From NCBI RefSeq assembly GCF_900105885.1, contig NZ_LT629780.1, positions 2,108,001 to 2,172,000 on the forward strand: DNA of 64,000 nucleotides. Direction: 5' to 3'. This stretch comes from Pseudomonas guangdongensis (GTDB lineage Bacteria; Pseudomonadota; Gammaproteobacteria; Pseudomonadales; Pseudomonadaceae). The position numbers were made by a program, and so were the translations under genes. The notes under the pieces are model-generated. The model was given only the letters and a program-made list of their open reading frames with translations, had not been told where the DNA came from and searched no databases. Shown piece after piece: positions 36,410 to 46,787 of the stretch. Positions within the stretch are counted from its first letter, which is position 1. Each line of letters begins with the position of its first letter.

Positions 36410-37135
36410 ATGACCAGACTGCTGCGCTCGTTCTGGCTGGCCGCCGGCCTTCTCGCGGCTTCCGTCCATGCCCCCCTGCAGGCCGCCGGCGTGGGCCAAG
36501 CGACCCTCTACGAACGTCTGGCCCGCGCCGCGCCGACCCTCGACCGCGAAGCCCTGCGCCACGCCCTGGCGGCCATGCAGTGCGCGGTCAACAACGGCGC
36601 CGAACCGGCCGAGCGCCTGGCGGTGATCGACTACTCGCTACCCTCCAGCGAGCAGCGCCTGTGGATCTTCGACCTGCGCCGTCAGCGCCTGCTGCTGCAG
36701 GACCTGGTCGCCCACGGCAAGGAGTCCGGCGAGCACCACGCCACCCGTTTCTCCAACGTCGAGGGCAGCCACCAGTCGAGCCTCGGACTGTTCCGCACCG
36801 AGGAAAGCTACATCGGCCAGCACGGCTATTCGCTGCGCATGGACGGCCTGGAGCCGGGGATCAACGACCGCGCCCGCGAGCGCGCCATCGTCATCCACGC
36901 CGCCGACTACGTCGACCCGGCCTGGGTCGAGAAGCACGGCCGCCTCGGCCGCAGCCTGGGCTGCCCGGCGGTGCGCCCGGAAGTGGCGCGCATGGTGGTC
37001 GACAGCCTCAAGGGCGGGCAGTTCATGTTCTCCTGGTACCCCGACCGGGAATGGCTGCAGTCCTCCGCCTACCTGAACTGCCAGCCGCAGCGGGTGGTCG
37101 GCGTGCTGGCCAGACGCAAGGGCTCGCAGAGCTGA
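36410..37135 (+). CDS. Murein L,D-transpeptidase catalytic-domain family protein (YkuD_2)
   Basis: 241 residues with a signal peptide (about 1-25). The catalytic region is IVIHAADYVDPAWVEKHGRLGRSLGCPAVRPEV, with Cys185 in SLGCPAV and an upstream His, the YkuD_2 signature. The fold is that of L,D-transpeptidases, but the activity of this subgroup is not well defined. The ATG at 36410 is preceded by an AGAGGAC site. It is divergent from the LdtD-type gene with about 190 bases between starts. Confidence 0.9.
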   Translation: MTRLLRSFWLAAGLLAASVHAPLQAAGVGQATLYERLARAAPTLDREALRHALAAMQCAVNNGAEPAERLAVIDYSLPSSEQRLWIFDLRRQRLLLQDLVAHGKESGEHHATRFSNVEGSHQSSLGLFRTEESYIGQHGYSLRMDGLEPGINDRARERAIVIHAADYVDPAWVEKHGRLGRSLGCPAVRPEVARMVVDSLKGGQFMFSWYPDREWLQSSAYLNCQPQRVVGVLARRKGSQS

Positions 37136-37156
37136 AGCTGCGCCGCCCGCGCCTGC

Positions 37157-37363
37157 TCAGGGCCGGTCGGGCGGCGCGCCCTCGGCGCACTTGCGGCACT
37201 CCAGCGGGTGCCCGAGCATCTGCGCCCGGCCGTCCTCGCTCATCACCCACGGCCGGTTGAACCAGGGCGGCAGGTGGCGCACGTGCTGGTTGTGGCCGCA
37301 GGCCAGCTCGGCGACCCAGTGCCGTTCGTGATCGAGGTGGTAGCCGGTGATGGGTTGTCGCAT
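37157..37363 (-). CDS. DUF3565 protein
   Basis: 68 residues. HWVAELACGHNQHVRHLPPW and the C-terminal CRKC pair are the DUF3565 hallmarks; the Cys and His spacing suggests a small metal-binding fold. Function unknown. It sits alone on the minus strand between the YkuD_2 gene and recC, starting about 95 bases from recC. Confidence 0.87.
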   Translation of the reverse strand: MRQPITGYHLDHERHWVAELACGHNQHVRHLPPWFNRPWVMSEDGRAQMLGHPLECRKCAEGAPPDRP

Positions 37364-37458
37364 GGCGGCAGATTAACCGCAGCGGCAAGGTTCCTGCGAC
37401 ACCGACGGTCGCACCCCAATGGCACAATGCGCGCTCTGTCGGCAGTGGGGAGCGTGTC

Positions 37459-40400
37459 ATGCAGGACAACGAAGGGCTGACGCCCGGCTTCATGGTGGTG
37501 CACGGCAACCGCCTGGAGGAGCTGCGCGAGCTGGTGGTGGCGTGGATGCGCCGCCATCCGCTGGCGCCGCTTGAGAACGAGGTGGTGCTGGTGCAGAGCA
37601 ACGGCATCGCCCAGTGGCTGAAGCTGGCGCTGGCCGAGCAGGACAGTTGCGGCATCGCCGCCGCCGTGCAGGTGGAGCTGCCGGGCAGTTTCCTTTGGCG
37701 CAGCTACCGCTCGGTGCTCGGCGGCGACAGCATTCCCCGCGAGTCGCCGCTGGACAAGGCGCCGCTGACCTGGCGGCTGATGCGCCTGCTGCCCGGCCTG
37801 CTCGCCGAGGAAGCCTTCGCGCCGCTGCGCCGCTTCCTCGAAGACGACAACGACCTGCGCAAGCGCCACCAGCTGGCCGAGCGCCTCGCCGACCTGTTCG
37901 ACCAGTACCAGGTGTACCGCGCCGACTGGCTGGCCGACTGGGCCGAGGGCCGCGACCGGCTGCGCGACGCCCGCGGCCAGTTCCGCCTGCTGGACGAGGC
38001 GCTGCGCTGGCAGCCGGCGCTGTGGCGGGCGCTGCTCGCCGACGTCGGCGCGGCCGAGATGGCCGGCAGTCGCGCCGGGGTGCATCCGCGCTTCGTCGAG
38101 CGCTTGCGTCACGCCGAGTGCCGTCCGCACGGCCTGCCGCGGCGGATCATCGTGTTCGGCATCTCCTCGCTGCCGGCCCAGGCGGTCGAGGCGCTGGCCG
38201 CGCTGGCGCGCTTCAGCCAGGTGCTGCTGTGCGTGCACAACCCCTGCCGGCACCACTGGGGCGACATCGTTCCCGACCAGGACCTGCTGCGCCACCAGTA
38301 CCGCCGCCACGGGCGCCGCGCCGGCATGGCGCCGGGGCTGTCCGCCGACGAGCTGCACCAGCACGCCCACCCGCTGCTGGCCGCCTGGGGCAAGCAGGGC
38401 CGCGACTACATCAACCTGCTCGACCAGCACGACGATCCCGACTACTACCGCCAGCGCTTCGACGCGATCGGCCAGCGCATCGACCTGTTCGGCAGCGCCG
38501 ACACCGGCAGCCTGCTCGGCCAGTTGCAGGACGACATCCTCGACCTGCGCCCGCTGGCCGAAACCCGCGCCACCTGGGCGCCGCTCGACCCGGCCGCCGA
38601 CCGCTCGCTGCGTTTCCACATCGCCCACAGCGCCCAGCGCGAGGTGGAGATCCTCCACGACCAGCTGCTGGAACGCTTCTCCGCCGATCCGACCCTGCGC
38701 CCGCGGGAGATCATCGTCATGGTCCCCGACGTCAACGCCTACGCGCCGCACATCCAGGCGGTGTTCGGCCAGTACGCCCAGGACGATCCGCGTTTCATCC
38801 CCTTCACCCTGGCCGACCAGGGCCAGCGTGGCTGCGAGCCGCTGCTGATCGCCGTCGAGCACCTGCTCAAGCTGCCGGAAGGGCGGCTGACCGTCGGCGA
38901 GGTGCTCGACCTGCTCGACGTGCCGGCGCTGCGCGCGCGCTTCGGCATCGACGAGGGCGAACTGCCGACCCTGCACCGCTGGATCGAGGGTGCCGGCATC
39001 CGCTGGGGCCTGGACGCCGAGCGCCGCGCCGCGCTCGGCCTGCCGCAGGGCCTGGAGCAGAACACCTGGCGCTTCGGCCTGCGCCGCATGCTGCTCGGCT
39101 ACGCGGTGGGACGCGGCGCGGCGCTCGGCGAGATCGAGCCGTTCGACGAGATCGGCGGCCTCGACGCCGCGCTGATCGGCCCGCTGGTCAGGCTGCTCGA
39201 TGCCCTCGACACGCTGCACCGGCGCCTCGACGGCAAGGCCGCGCCGGCCCGCTGGGGAGAGATCCTGCGTGCCCTGCTGGCGGAGTTCTTCGTTGCCCAG
39301 AACGAGCGCGACGAGACCCTGCTCGGCCAGCTGGAGACGGCGCTGGACGACTGGCTGGCGCTGTGCGCCGGCGTCGCCCTGGAAGAGTCGCTACCGCTCA
39401 GCGTGGTGCGCGAGGCCTGGCTCGGCGCGCTGGACCAGGGCCGTCTCAGCCAGCGCTTCCTCGCCGGCGCGGTGAACTTCTGCACCCTGATGCCGATGCG
39501 CGCCATCCCGTTCCGCCAGGTCTGCCTGCTCGGCATGCACGACGGCGACTACCCGCGCAGCGTGACGCCGCTGGACTTCGACCTGATGGCCGGCGACTAC
39601 CGCCCCGGCGACCGCTCGCGCCGCGAGGACGACCGCTACCTGCTGCTCGAAGCCCTGCTCGCCGCCCGCGAGCAGCTCTACATCAGCTGGGTGGGGCGCA
39701 GCATCCGCGACAACGGCGAGCGCCCGGCCTCGGTGCTGGTCGGCCAGTTGCGCGATCACCTGAGCGCCGGCTGGACGCTGGCCGACGGCGGCGACCTGCT
39801 GGCGGCGCTGACCACCGAGCACCCGCTGCAGCCGTTCAGCCGCGCCTACTTCGGCGGCGGCGACCCGGCGCTGTTCAGCTACGCCCACGAATGGGCCGAG
39901 CTGCACCGCGCCGCTGGCGAGGACGCGCCCGCCCGCACACTGCCGCCGTTCGACGCCGACGCGCCGCTCGGCCTGGAAACCCTGCAGGGCTTTTTGCGCG
40001 ACCCGGTCAAGCACTTCTTCACCCAGCGCCTCAAGGTGCATCTCGACGAGGCGGCGCAGGCGCAGCTCGACGAGGAACCCTTCGGCCTCGACGGCTTGCA
40101 GCTCCACCAGTTGCGTCAGGAGCTGCTCGGCGCCGCCACTCTGGCGCTGGACGCCGGCGCGGCGGTCGAGCCGGCGCTGCAGGACGCCGCCGCTCGTCTG
40201 CAGCGCAGCGGCCGGCTGCCCCTGGCCGGCTTCGGCGCGCGGCTGCGCGAGGCCGTGCTGGCGCCGCTGCCGGCGCAGGTGCAGCGTTTCGCGGCGCTCT
40301 GCGCGCTGTGGCCGGAGCGCCTGGAATCGCCCCGGCCGCTGCGCTTCGCCCATGCCGGCGTCGCGCTGGACGGCTGGCTCGGCGGCCTGCGCCATGGCGG

Positions 40401-40905
40401 CGCGGACGACGCGCTGGCGCGCATCGAGCTGCAGCCCGGCGCGCTGAAGAAGGGCAAGGGCTGGAAGTGGCACCGCCTGCTGCGCCCGTGGGTGGCCCAT
40501 GTCGCCGCCGCAGCCTGCGGGCTGCATCTGACCAGCCTGCTGGTCGGCGAGGACGTCGCGCTGCGCTTCGCCCCCGTCGATGCCGAGCGGGCTCAAGGCA
40601 TCCTGCGTCTCTGGCTGGAAGGCTACGTCGCCGGGCTGAACGCGCCGTTGCCGGTGGCGCTGGACACCGCCATCGCCTGGCTGTCGGCCGAGGACGAGGA
40701 GAAGGCGGCCAGGGCGGCCTGCGAAACCTACGAGGGCGGCTACCAGCGCAGCGGCGAGGTCGAGAAGAGCGCCAGCCTGGCCCGCCAGTACCCCGACTTC
40801 GCCGCGCTCGCCGCCGACGGCGACTTCCCGGCCTGGAGCCAGGACCTCTACCAGGCGCTGCTCAAGGCAGACATCGAAGAACTCAAGGAGGGGGCCGACG
40901 CATGA
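37459..40905 (+). CDS. recC: Exodeoxyribonuclease V subunit RecC
   Basis: 1148 residues, the usual length. RecC recognises Chi and splits the DNA strands in the RecBCD helicase-nuclease that resects double-strand breaks for RecA loading. Its opening FMVVHGNRLEELRELVV and the segments VQSNGIAQWLKLALAEQ and LCLLGMHDGDYPRSVTPLDFDLM are characteristic. The helicase fold is degenerate, as expected. It overlaps recB by four bases (ATGA). The order recC-recB-recD without ptrA is the Pseudomonas arrangement. Confidence 0.96.
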   Translation: MQDNEGLTPGFMVVHGNRLEELRELVVAWMRRHPLAPLENEVVLVQSNGIAQWLKLALAEQDSCGIAAAVQVELPGSFLWRSYRSVLGGDSIPRESPLDKAPLTWRLMRLLPGLLAEEAFAPLRRFLEDDNDLRKRHQLAERLADLFDQYQVYRADWLADWAEGRDRLRDARGQFRLLDEALRWQPALWRALLADVGAAEMAGSRAGVHPRFVERLRHAECRPHGLPRRIIVFGISSLPAQAVEALAALARFSQVLLCVHNPCRHHWGDIVPDQDLLRHQYRRHGRRAGMAPGLSADELHQHAHPLLAAWGKQGRDYINLLDQHDDPDYYRQRFDAIGQRIDLFGSADTGSLLGQLQDDILDLRPLAETRATWAPLDPAADRSLRFHIAHSAQREVEILHDQLLERFSADPTLRPREIIVMVPDVNAYAPHIQAVFGQYAQDDPRFIPFTLADQGQRGCEPLLIAVEHLLKLPEGRLTVGEVLDLLDVPALRARFGIDEGELPTLHRWIEGAGIRWGLDAERRAALGLPQGLEQNTWRFGLRRMLLGYAVGRGAALGEIEPFDEIGGLDAALIGPLVRLLDALDTLHRRLDGKAAPARWGEILRALLAEFFVAQNERDETLLGQLETALDDWLALCAGVALEESLPLSVVREAWLGALDQGRLSQRFLAGAVNFCTLMPMRAIPFRQVCLLGMHDGDYPRSVTPLDFDLMAGDYRPGDRSRREDDRYLLLEALLAAREQLYISWVGRSIRDNGERPASVLVGQLRDHLSAGWTLADGGDLLAALTTEHPLQPFSRAYFGGGDPALFSYAHEWAELHRAAGEDAPARTLPPFDADAPLGLETLQGFLRDPVKHFFTQRLKVHLDEAAQAQLDEEPFGLDGLQLHQLRQELLGAATLALDAGAAVEPALQDAAARLQRSGRLPLAGFGARLREAVLAPLPAQVQRFAALCALWPERLESPRPLRFAHAGVALDGWLGGLRHGGADDALARIELQPGALKKGKGWKWHRLLRPWVAHVAAAACGLHLTSLLVGEDVALRFAPVDAERAQGILRLWLEGYVAGLNAPLPVALDTAIAWLSAEDEEKAARAACETYEGGYQRSGEVEKSASLARQYPDFAALAADGDFPAWSQDLYQALLKADIEELKEGADA

Positions 40906-43900
40906 GCCCGATCACCCACGACCAGCGCCCGCTGGCGCTGCGTTTCCCGTTGCGCGGCAGCCGGCTGATCGAGGCCAGCGCCGGCACCGGCAAGACCTTC
41001 ACCATCTCCGCGCTGTACCTGCGTCTGGTGCTCGGCCACGGCGAGGGCGCAACCGGCTTCGGTCGCGAGCTGCTGCCGCCGGAAATCCTCGTGGTGACCT
41101 TCACCGACGCCGCCACCCGCGAGCTGCGCGAGCGCATCCGCGCCCGCCTGGTGCAGGCCGCCCGGGTGTTCCGCGCCGAGGAGGCCGGCGACGACCTGCT
41201 GCAGCAGCTGCGCGGCGACTTCATGCCCGAGCGGTGGCCGGCCTGCGCGCGGCGCTTGGACATCGCCGCGCAGTGGATGGACGAGGCGGCGGTGTCGACC
41301 ATCCACGGCTGGTGCCAGCGCATGCTGCGCGAGCACGCCTTCGACAGCGGCAGCCTGTTCGAGCAGCGCCTGGAGACCGATCACGGCGAGCTGCTCGCCG
41401 AAGTGGCGCGCGACTACTGGCGCCAGCAGTGCTACCCGCTGGACGGTGCGGCGCTGGACTGGGTGATCGCGCACTGGCAGCACCCGGACAGCCTGCCGGG
41501 CCGCGTGCGGCCGCTGCTCGGCGAGGCCGCCGAGCCTTGCGGCACGCCCCTCGGCAGGCTGCTCGACGCTGCGCTGGCCGAGCAGGCACGCGAGCTGGCC
41601 GCGCTCAAGGCGCCCTGGCCGGCGTGGGCCGACGAGCTGGAGCGGCTGCTGGACGCGGCCGTGGCGGGCAAGTGCGTGGACGGACGCAAGATCCAGGCCC
41701 GTTATTACCAGCCCTGGTTCGCCCGCCTGCGCGAGTGGGCGGGTGGCGCGGCGACGGAGCTGGACCTGGGCGCCGGCTTCGCCCGTCTGACTCCGGACGG
41801 CCTGGCCGAGGCCTGGAAGAAGGGCAGCACCCCCGACCACCCGGCGCTGCCGGCCATGGCCGCGCTGCCGGCGCGCCTCGCCGCCCTGCGCGGCCCCGCC
41901 GAGGCCGCCCAGCGCCACGCCGCCGCCTGGATCGGCCAGCGCTTCGAGGCGGAAAAACGCCGCCGCGCCGAGATGGGCTTCGACGACATGCTCGCCCGCC
42001 TCGACGCCGCCCTGCGCGGCGACAGCGGCGCGCGGCTGGCCGCGGTGATCCGCCAGCAGTTTCCGGTGGCGCTGATCGACGAATTCCAGGACACCGACCC
42101 GCTGCAGTACCGGATCTTCGACGCCATCTACCGCGTCGAGAGCGACGATCAGGCCACCGGACTGTTCCTGATCGGCGATCCCAAGCAGGCGATCTACGCC
42201 TTCCGCGGCGCCGATATCCACACCTACCTGCACGCCCGCCGCGCCACCGCGGGCCGCCACGAGAACCTGGACACCAACTTCCGCTCCAGCCAGGCGCTGG
42301 TCGCCGCGGTCAACCGGGTGTTCGCGCTGGCCGAGCGGCGCGAGGCCGGGCAGGGCGCCTTCCTGTTCCGCGAGGGCGATGACAACCCGCTGCCGTTCCT
42401 CGCGGTGCGTGCCCACGGCCGCGCGGAGGTCTGGCAGGTGGCGGGCGAGACGCCGCCGGCGCTGAACTTCTGGCACCTGGCCGGCGCCGAGCCACTATCC
42501 GCCGGCGCCTATCGCAGCGAGATGGCGGCGCGCGCGGCCAGCGAGATCGTTCGCCTGCTGCGCCTCGGCCAGCAGGGCCGCGCCGGCTTCGCCAAGGCGG
42601 ACGCTTTCGCCGCGCTGCAGCCCAGCGACATCGCCGTGCTGGTGCGCGACCGCAAGGAAGCCGAGGCGATCCGCAGCCAGCTGGCGCGGCGCGGGGTGCG
42701 CAGCGTCTACCTGTCCGACAAGGATTCGGTGTTCGCCAGCCAGGAGGCCCGCGACCTGCTGCTGTGGCTGCGCGCCTGCGCCGAGCCGGACCTCGACCGT
42801 CCGCTGCGCGCCGCACTGGCCAGCCGCACCCTGGGCCTGGAGCTGGCCGAGCTGGAGCAGCTCAACCAGGACGAGCGCCACTGGGAGCGGCGGGTCATGC
42901 AGTTTCGCGGCTACCGCCAGCGCTGGCAGCGCCAGGGCGTGCTGCCGCTGCTGCACCGGCTGCTCCACGACTTCGCCCTGCCGCAGCGGCTGATGGCGCG
43001 CGCCGACGGCGAGCGCGCGCTGACCAACCTGCTGCACCTGGCCGAGCTGCTGCAGCAGGCGGCCGCCGAGCTGGACGGCGAGCAGGCGCTGATCCGCCAC
43101 CTGGCCGAGCTGCTGGCCGGCGCGCCGCAGGGCGCCGACGAGCAGGTGCTGCGCCTGGAAAGCGACGCCGCGCTGGTGCGGGTGGTGACCATCCACAAGT
43201 CCAAGGGGCTCGAATACCCGCTGGTGTTCCTGCCGTTCATCTGCGCCTTCCGCCCGGTCGACGGCGGCCAGCCGCTGCAGGTTCACGACGGCGAGCGCCG
43301 CCGCCTGGTGCTGCAGCCGGACCAGGCGACCATCGAGCGGGCCGAGCGCGAGCGCCTCGGCGAGGACCTGCGCCTGCTCTACGTGGCGCTGACCCGCGCC
43401 CGCCACGCCTGCTGGCTGGGCGTCGCCGACCTCAAGGACGGTCGCGCCAACACGTCCGGACTGCACCGCGCGGCGCTCGGCTACCTGCTCGGCGGCGGTA
43501 CGCCGCTGCCGGACACTGCCGCGCTGGCGCAGTGGCTGGCGCCCCTGGCGGTGGCCGGGGAGAGCGCCGTGCTGGCGGCGCCCGAGGTCGACGCCGCGCA
43601 GTTTGTCGAGCCGTCGTCGGCGGCGGCCGAACTGCGCTGGCGGGTGCCGCAGCGCAAGGCCGCCGAGCACTGGTGGATCGCCTCCTACAGCGCCCTGCGG
43701 CTCGGTGAGGTCGAGGCGCCGCCGAGCCGCTTCGAGGACGCCGCGCCGGACAGTCCGGCGGCGCAGAAGGCCGCCGACGACGAGCGCGAGAGCGTCGCCG
43801 TGGCGCTCGGCGCGCGCGAGGCGCCGAGCCTGCACCGCTTCCCCCGTGGCCCCAATCCCGGCACCTTCCTCCACGGCCTGCTGGAACTGGCCGGCCGCGA

Positions 43901-44567
43901 GGGCTTCGCCGCGCTGGCCGCCGAGCCTGAGCGGCTGCGCGAGCAGATCGCCCGGCGCTGCCAGCTGCGCGGCCTGACCGCCTGGGTCGAGCCGCTCGCC
44001 GACTGGCTGCTCGACCTGGTCCGGCGCCCGCTGGCGCTCGGCGAGGGCGGCGCGGTGGCGCTGGCGCAACTGGCCAGCTACCAGCCGGAGCTGGAGTTCT
44101 GGTTCGAGGCGCGCCATGTCGACGTGCGCCGCCTCGACGCCCTGGTGCAGGAGTACGTGCTGCCCGGCATGGCGCGTCCGGCGCTGAGCCGCGACACCCT
44201 CAACGGCATGTTCAAGGGCTTCATCGACCTGGCCTTCGAGCACGACGGCCGCTACTACGTGGTCGATTACAAGTCCAACTGGCTGGGCGAGGACGACGCC
44301 GCCTACACGGCGGAGGCCATGCAGCGCGCGGTGGCCGCGCAGCGCTACGACCTGCAGTACGTGCTCTACCTGCTGGCCCTGCACCGCCAGTTGCAGGTGC
44401 GCCTGAGCGACTACGACTACGACCGCCACATGGGCGGCGCGCTCTACCTGTTCCTGCGCGGCAGCCGCGCGGACGGGCAGGGCATCCACCACGCCCGCCC
44501 GCCGCGGGTGCTGATCGAGGCGCTGGATGCGCTGTTCAAGGGCCAGTCCGTGGAGATCCCGGCATGA
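40902..44567 (+). CDS. recB: Exodeoxyribonuclease V subunit RecB
   Basis: 1221 residues: a UvrD-type 3'-5' helicase with Walker A SAGTGKTFT (Lys31), Walker B-like ALIDEFQDTDPLQY, and the arginine-bearing YVALTRARHACWLG, followed by the C-terminal nuclease domain with GTFLHGLLELAG, GFIDLAFEHDGRYYVVDYKSNWLG (the metal-binding Asp and catalytic Lys) and a tail. The open frame extends back through the whole of recC, but the family starts at 40902. It overlaps recC and recD by four bases each, ensuring coupled synthesis. Confidence 0.96.
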   Translation: MSPITHDQRPLALRFPLRGSRLIEASAGTGKTFTISALYLRLVLGHGEGATGFGRELLPPEILVVTFTDAATRELRERIRARLVQAARVFRAEEAGDDLLQQLRGDFMPERWPACARRLDIAAQWMDEAAVSTIHGWCQRMLREHAFDSGSLFEQRLETDHGELLAEVARDYWRQQCYPLDGAALDWVIAHWQHPDSLPGRVRPLLGEAAEPCGTPLGRLLDAALAEQARELAALKAPWPAWADELERLLDAAVAGKCVDGRKIQARYYQPWFARLREWAGGAATELDLGAGFARLTPDGLAEAWKKGSTPDHPALPAMAALPARLAALRGPAEAAQRHAAAWIGQRFEAEKRRRAEMGFDDMLARLDAALRGDSGARLAAVIRQQFPVALIDEFQDTDPLQYRIFDAIYRVESDDQATGLFLIGDPKQAIYAFRGADIHTYLHARRATAGRHENLDTNFRSSQALVAAVNRVFALAERREAGQGAFLFREGDDNPLPFLAVRAHGRAEVWQVAGETPPALNFWHLAGAEPLSAGAYRSEMAARAASEIVRLLRLGQQGRAGFAKADAFAALQPSDIAVLVRDRKEAEAIRSQLARRGVRSVYLSDKDSVFASQEARDLLLWLRACAEPDLDRPLRAALASRTLGLELAELEQLNQDERHWERRVMQFRGYRQRWQRQGVLPLLHRLLHDFALPQRLMARADGERALTNLLHLAELLQQAAAELDGEQALIRHLAELLAGAPQGADEQVLRLESDAALVRVVTIHKSKGLEYPLVFLPFICAFRPVDGGQPLQVHDGERRRLVLQPDQATIERAERERLGEDLRLLYVALTRARHACWLGVADLKDGRANTSGLHRAALGYLLGGGTPLPDTAALAQWLAPLAVAGESAVLAAPEVDAAQFVEPSSAAAELRWRVPQRKAAEHWWIASYSALRLGEVEAPPSRFEDAAPDSPAAQKAADDERESVAVALGAREAPSLHRFPRGPNPGTFLHGLLELAGREGFAALAAEPERLREQIARRCQLRGLTAWVEPLADWLLDLVRRPLALGEGGAVALAQLASYQPELEFWFEARHVDVRRLDALVQEYVLPGMARPALSRDTLNGMFKGFIDLAFEHDGRYYVVDYKSNWLGEDDAAYTAEAMQRAVAAQRYDLQYVLYLLALHRQLQVRLSDYDYDRHMGGALYLFLRGSRADGQGIHHARPPRVLIEALDALFKGQSVEIPA

Positions 44568-46639
44568 GCGAAACCCTGTCCTTCGACCTCGCGCCGGCTG
44601 GCGCCCTGCACGACGGCGCCGCGCTGCTGCAGCTCCTCGGCACCTGGGTGGAGCGCGGCTGGCTGCGCGAGCTGGACCGCGCCCTGGCGGCGTTCTTCGC
44701 CGAACTGGAGCCGGCCAGCCCGCCGCTGGCGCTGCTCGCCGCCGCGCTGGCCAGCCACCAGCTCGGCCACGGCCACGTCTGCCTGGACCTGGCCGCCACC
44801 CTGGCCAGCCCGGACTTCGCCCTGTCGCTGCCGCCCGAGGGCGAGGACGCGGCGCGGGCGACCCTGCTGCCCTCCCAGGTGCTCGCCGGACTGGGCGTGG
44901 CCGACTGGCTGACGGCGCTGCGCGCCAGCGCCCTGGTGGCGGTCGACGGTGCGGACGAGGCCGCGCCGCTGGTGCTGCACGGCGAGCGCCTCTACCTGCG
45001 CCGCTACTGGAGCTACGAACAGGCGGTGGCCGCCGCCTTGGCGGCGCGCCTGGACGATGCGCCGGCGCTGCCGGGCGATCTCGCCGCGCGCCTGGCCCGG
45101 CTGTTCCCCGAGCCGCTGCGGGTCGACGGCGAGCGCCAGACCGACTGGCAGAAGCTCGCCTGCGCGCTGGCCGCGCGCGGCAGCTTCGCGCTGCTCACCG
45201 GCGGCCCCGGCACCGGCAAGACCACCACGGTGGTGCGCCTCTTGGCGCTCTTGCAGGAGCCGGCGCTGGCCGCCGGCCAGCCGCTGCGCATCCGCCTGGC
45301 GGCGCCCACCGGCAAGGCCGCCGCGCGGCTCACCGAGTCGATCGGCGCCCAGGTCGCCTCGTTGCCGGTCGAGGCGCACGTGCGCGCGCAGATACCCAGC
45401 GAGGTCGCCACCCTGCACCGCCTGCTCGGCAGCCGGCCGGACAGCCGGCACTTCCGCCACCACGCCGGCAACCCGCTGCCGCTCGACGTGCTGGTGGTCG
45501 ACGAGGCCTCGATGATCGATCTGGAGATGATGGCCTGCCTGCTCGACGCGCTGCCGCGCCACGCCCGGCTGGTGCTGCTCGGCGACAAGGACCAGCTCGC
45601 CTCGGTGGAGGCCGGCGCGCTGCTCGGCGACCTGTGCCGCGACGCCGAAGGCGGTTTCTATGCGCCCGCGACCCGCGCCTGGCTGGAGGAGGTCGGCGGC
45701 GAGACGCTGGCCGATCCGGCGCTGCAGGACGGTGCGGCGGACAGTCGCCCGCTGGCCCAGCGCACCGTGATGCTGCGCCACTCGCGGCGCTTCGCCGGCG
45801 GCTCGGGGATCGGCCGTCTGGCCCGCGCGGTCAACGGCTGCGATCCGGCCGCGGCGCGGGCGATCCTCGCCGAAGGCCGTGACGATCTGCACCTGCTGGC
45901 CCTGCGCGGCGAGCAGGACGCCGCGCTGGAGCGCCTGCTGCTCGACGGCCGGCCGGCGCAGGGCGGGCAACGGCCGCAAGGCTACGCCCACTACCTGAAT
46001 GTGCTGCACGCCGGTCGCCCGCCGGCCGACACTCCGGCGGACGCCATGGCCTGGACGGACTGGGCGCGGCAGGTGCTCGCTGCCTTCGACGACTTCCAGC
46101 TGCTCTGCGCGGTGCGCAAGGGGCCGTGGGGCGTCGAGGGCCTCAACCCGCGCATCGCCGCCGCCCTGCAGCGGCGCGGCCTGCTGGAGAGCGACCAGGG
46201 CTGGTACGAGGGGCGTCCGGTGCTGGTCACCCGCAACGACTACAGCCTGGGGCTGATGAACGGCGACATCGGCATCGCCCTGCGCCTGCCCGAGCCCGCC
46301 GAACGGCCGGGCGAGGCGCCGCGCAGCGTGCTGCGCGTGGTGTTCCCGCGCAACGACGGCTCGGGCGCGCTGCGTTACATCCTGCCCAGCCGGCTGAGCG
46401 CGGTGGAGACGGTGTTCGCCATGACCGTGCACAAGTCCCAGGGCTCGGAGTTCGCCCACACCGCGCTGATCCTCCCCGACACCCTCAACCCGGTGCTGAC
46501 CAAGGAGCTGGTCTACACCGCCGTCACCCGCGCCCGGAACTGGTTCAGCCTGATCGAGAGCCGCTCGGGGGTGTTCGACGAGGCCGTCAGGCGACGGGTG
46601 CAGCGGCGCAGCGGGCTGGTGGAGGCGCTGGGGGGCTAG
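44564..46639 (+). CDS. recD: Exodeoxyribonuclease V subunit RecD
   Basis: 691 residues, the 5'-3' helicase of RecBCD. Walker A is LLTGGPGTGKTTTVVRL with Lys219; the DEAS box reads LVVDEASMIDLEMM; later motifs include VHKSQGSEFAHTALILP and YTAVTRARNW. It overlaps the recB end (ATGA at 44564-44567) and is the last gene of the unit, before a hairpin. Confidence 0.96.
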   Translation: MSETLSFDLAPAGALHDGAALLQLLGTWVERGWLRELDRALAAFFAELEPASPPLALLAAALASHQLGHGHVCLDLAATLASPDFALSLPPEGEDAARATLLPSQVLAGLGVADWLTALRASALVAVDGADEAAPLVLHGERLYLRRYWSYEQAVAAALAARLDDAPALPGDLAARLARLFPEPLRVDGERQTDWQKLACALAARGSFALLTGGPGTGKTTTVVRLLALLQEPALAAGQPLRIRLAAPTGKAAARLTESIGAQVASLPVEAHVRAQIPSEVATLHRLLGSRPDSRHFRHHAGNPLPLDVLVVDEASMIDLEMMACLLDALPRHARLVLLGDKDQLASVEAGALLGDLCRDAEGGFYAPATRAWLEEVGGETLADPALQDGAADSRPLAQRTVMLRHSRRFAGGSGIGRLARAVNGCDPAAARAILAEGRDDLHLLALRGEQDAALERLLLDGRPAQGGQRPQGYAHYLNVLHAGRPPADTPADAMAWTDWARQVLAAFDDFQLLCAVRKGPWGVEGLNPRIAAALQRRGLLESDQGWYEGRPVLVTRNDYSLGLMNGDIGIALRLPEPAERPGEAPRSVLRVVFPRNDGSGALRYILPSRLSAVETVFAMTVHKSQGSEFAHTALILPDTLNPVLTKELVYTAVTRARNWFSLIESRSGVFDEAVRRRVQRRSGLVEALGG

Positions 46640-46673
46640 GGCCGGCGCGTCTGTCCTGTCGAATAAGGGAGTC

Positions 46674-46707
46674 CGCCCCCTGGCCGGTATCGGGCGGGGG
46701 GCGTTTT
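46674..46707 (+). terminator. Probable terminator of recCBD
   Basis: A seven-base-pair GC stem (CGCCCCC at 46674-46680 with GGGGGCG at 46697-46703) with a structured loop, followed by TTTT. It lies 35 bases after recD. Confidence 0.6.
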
Positions 46708-46787
46708 GCTGAGCCTTGGCGCGTTGCCCGCAATGCGGCGGGAGCGCTGTCGGGTAGGGGCGGGCGGCAGGGCGCTCTGGGCAGGCA

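Noticed and set aside
37614..40901. Very long open frame continuous with recB that runs through recC
   Set aside because: It is in a different frame from recC, which is clearly coding. High GC leaves few stops in alternate frames. The family start of RecB is at 40902 with the ATGA overlap.
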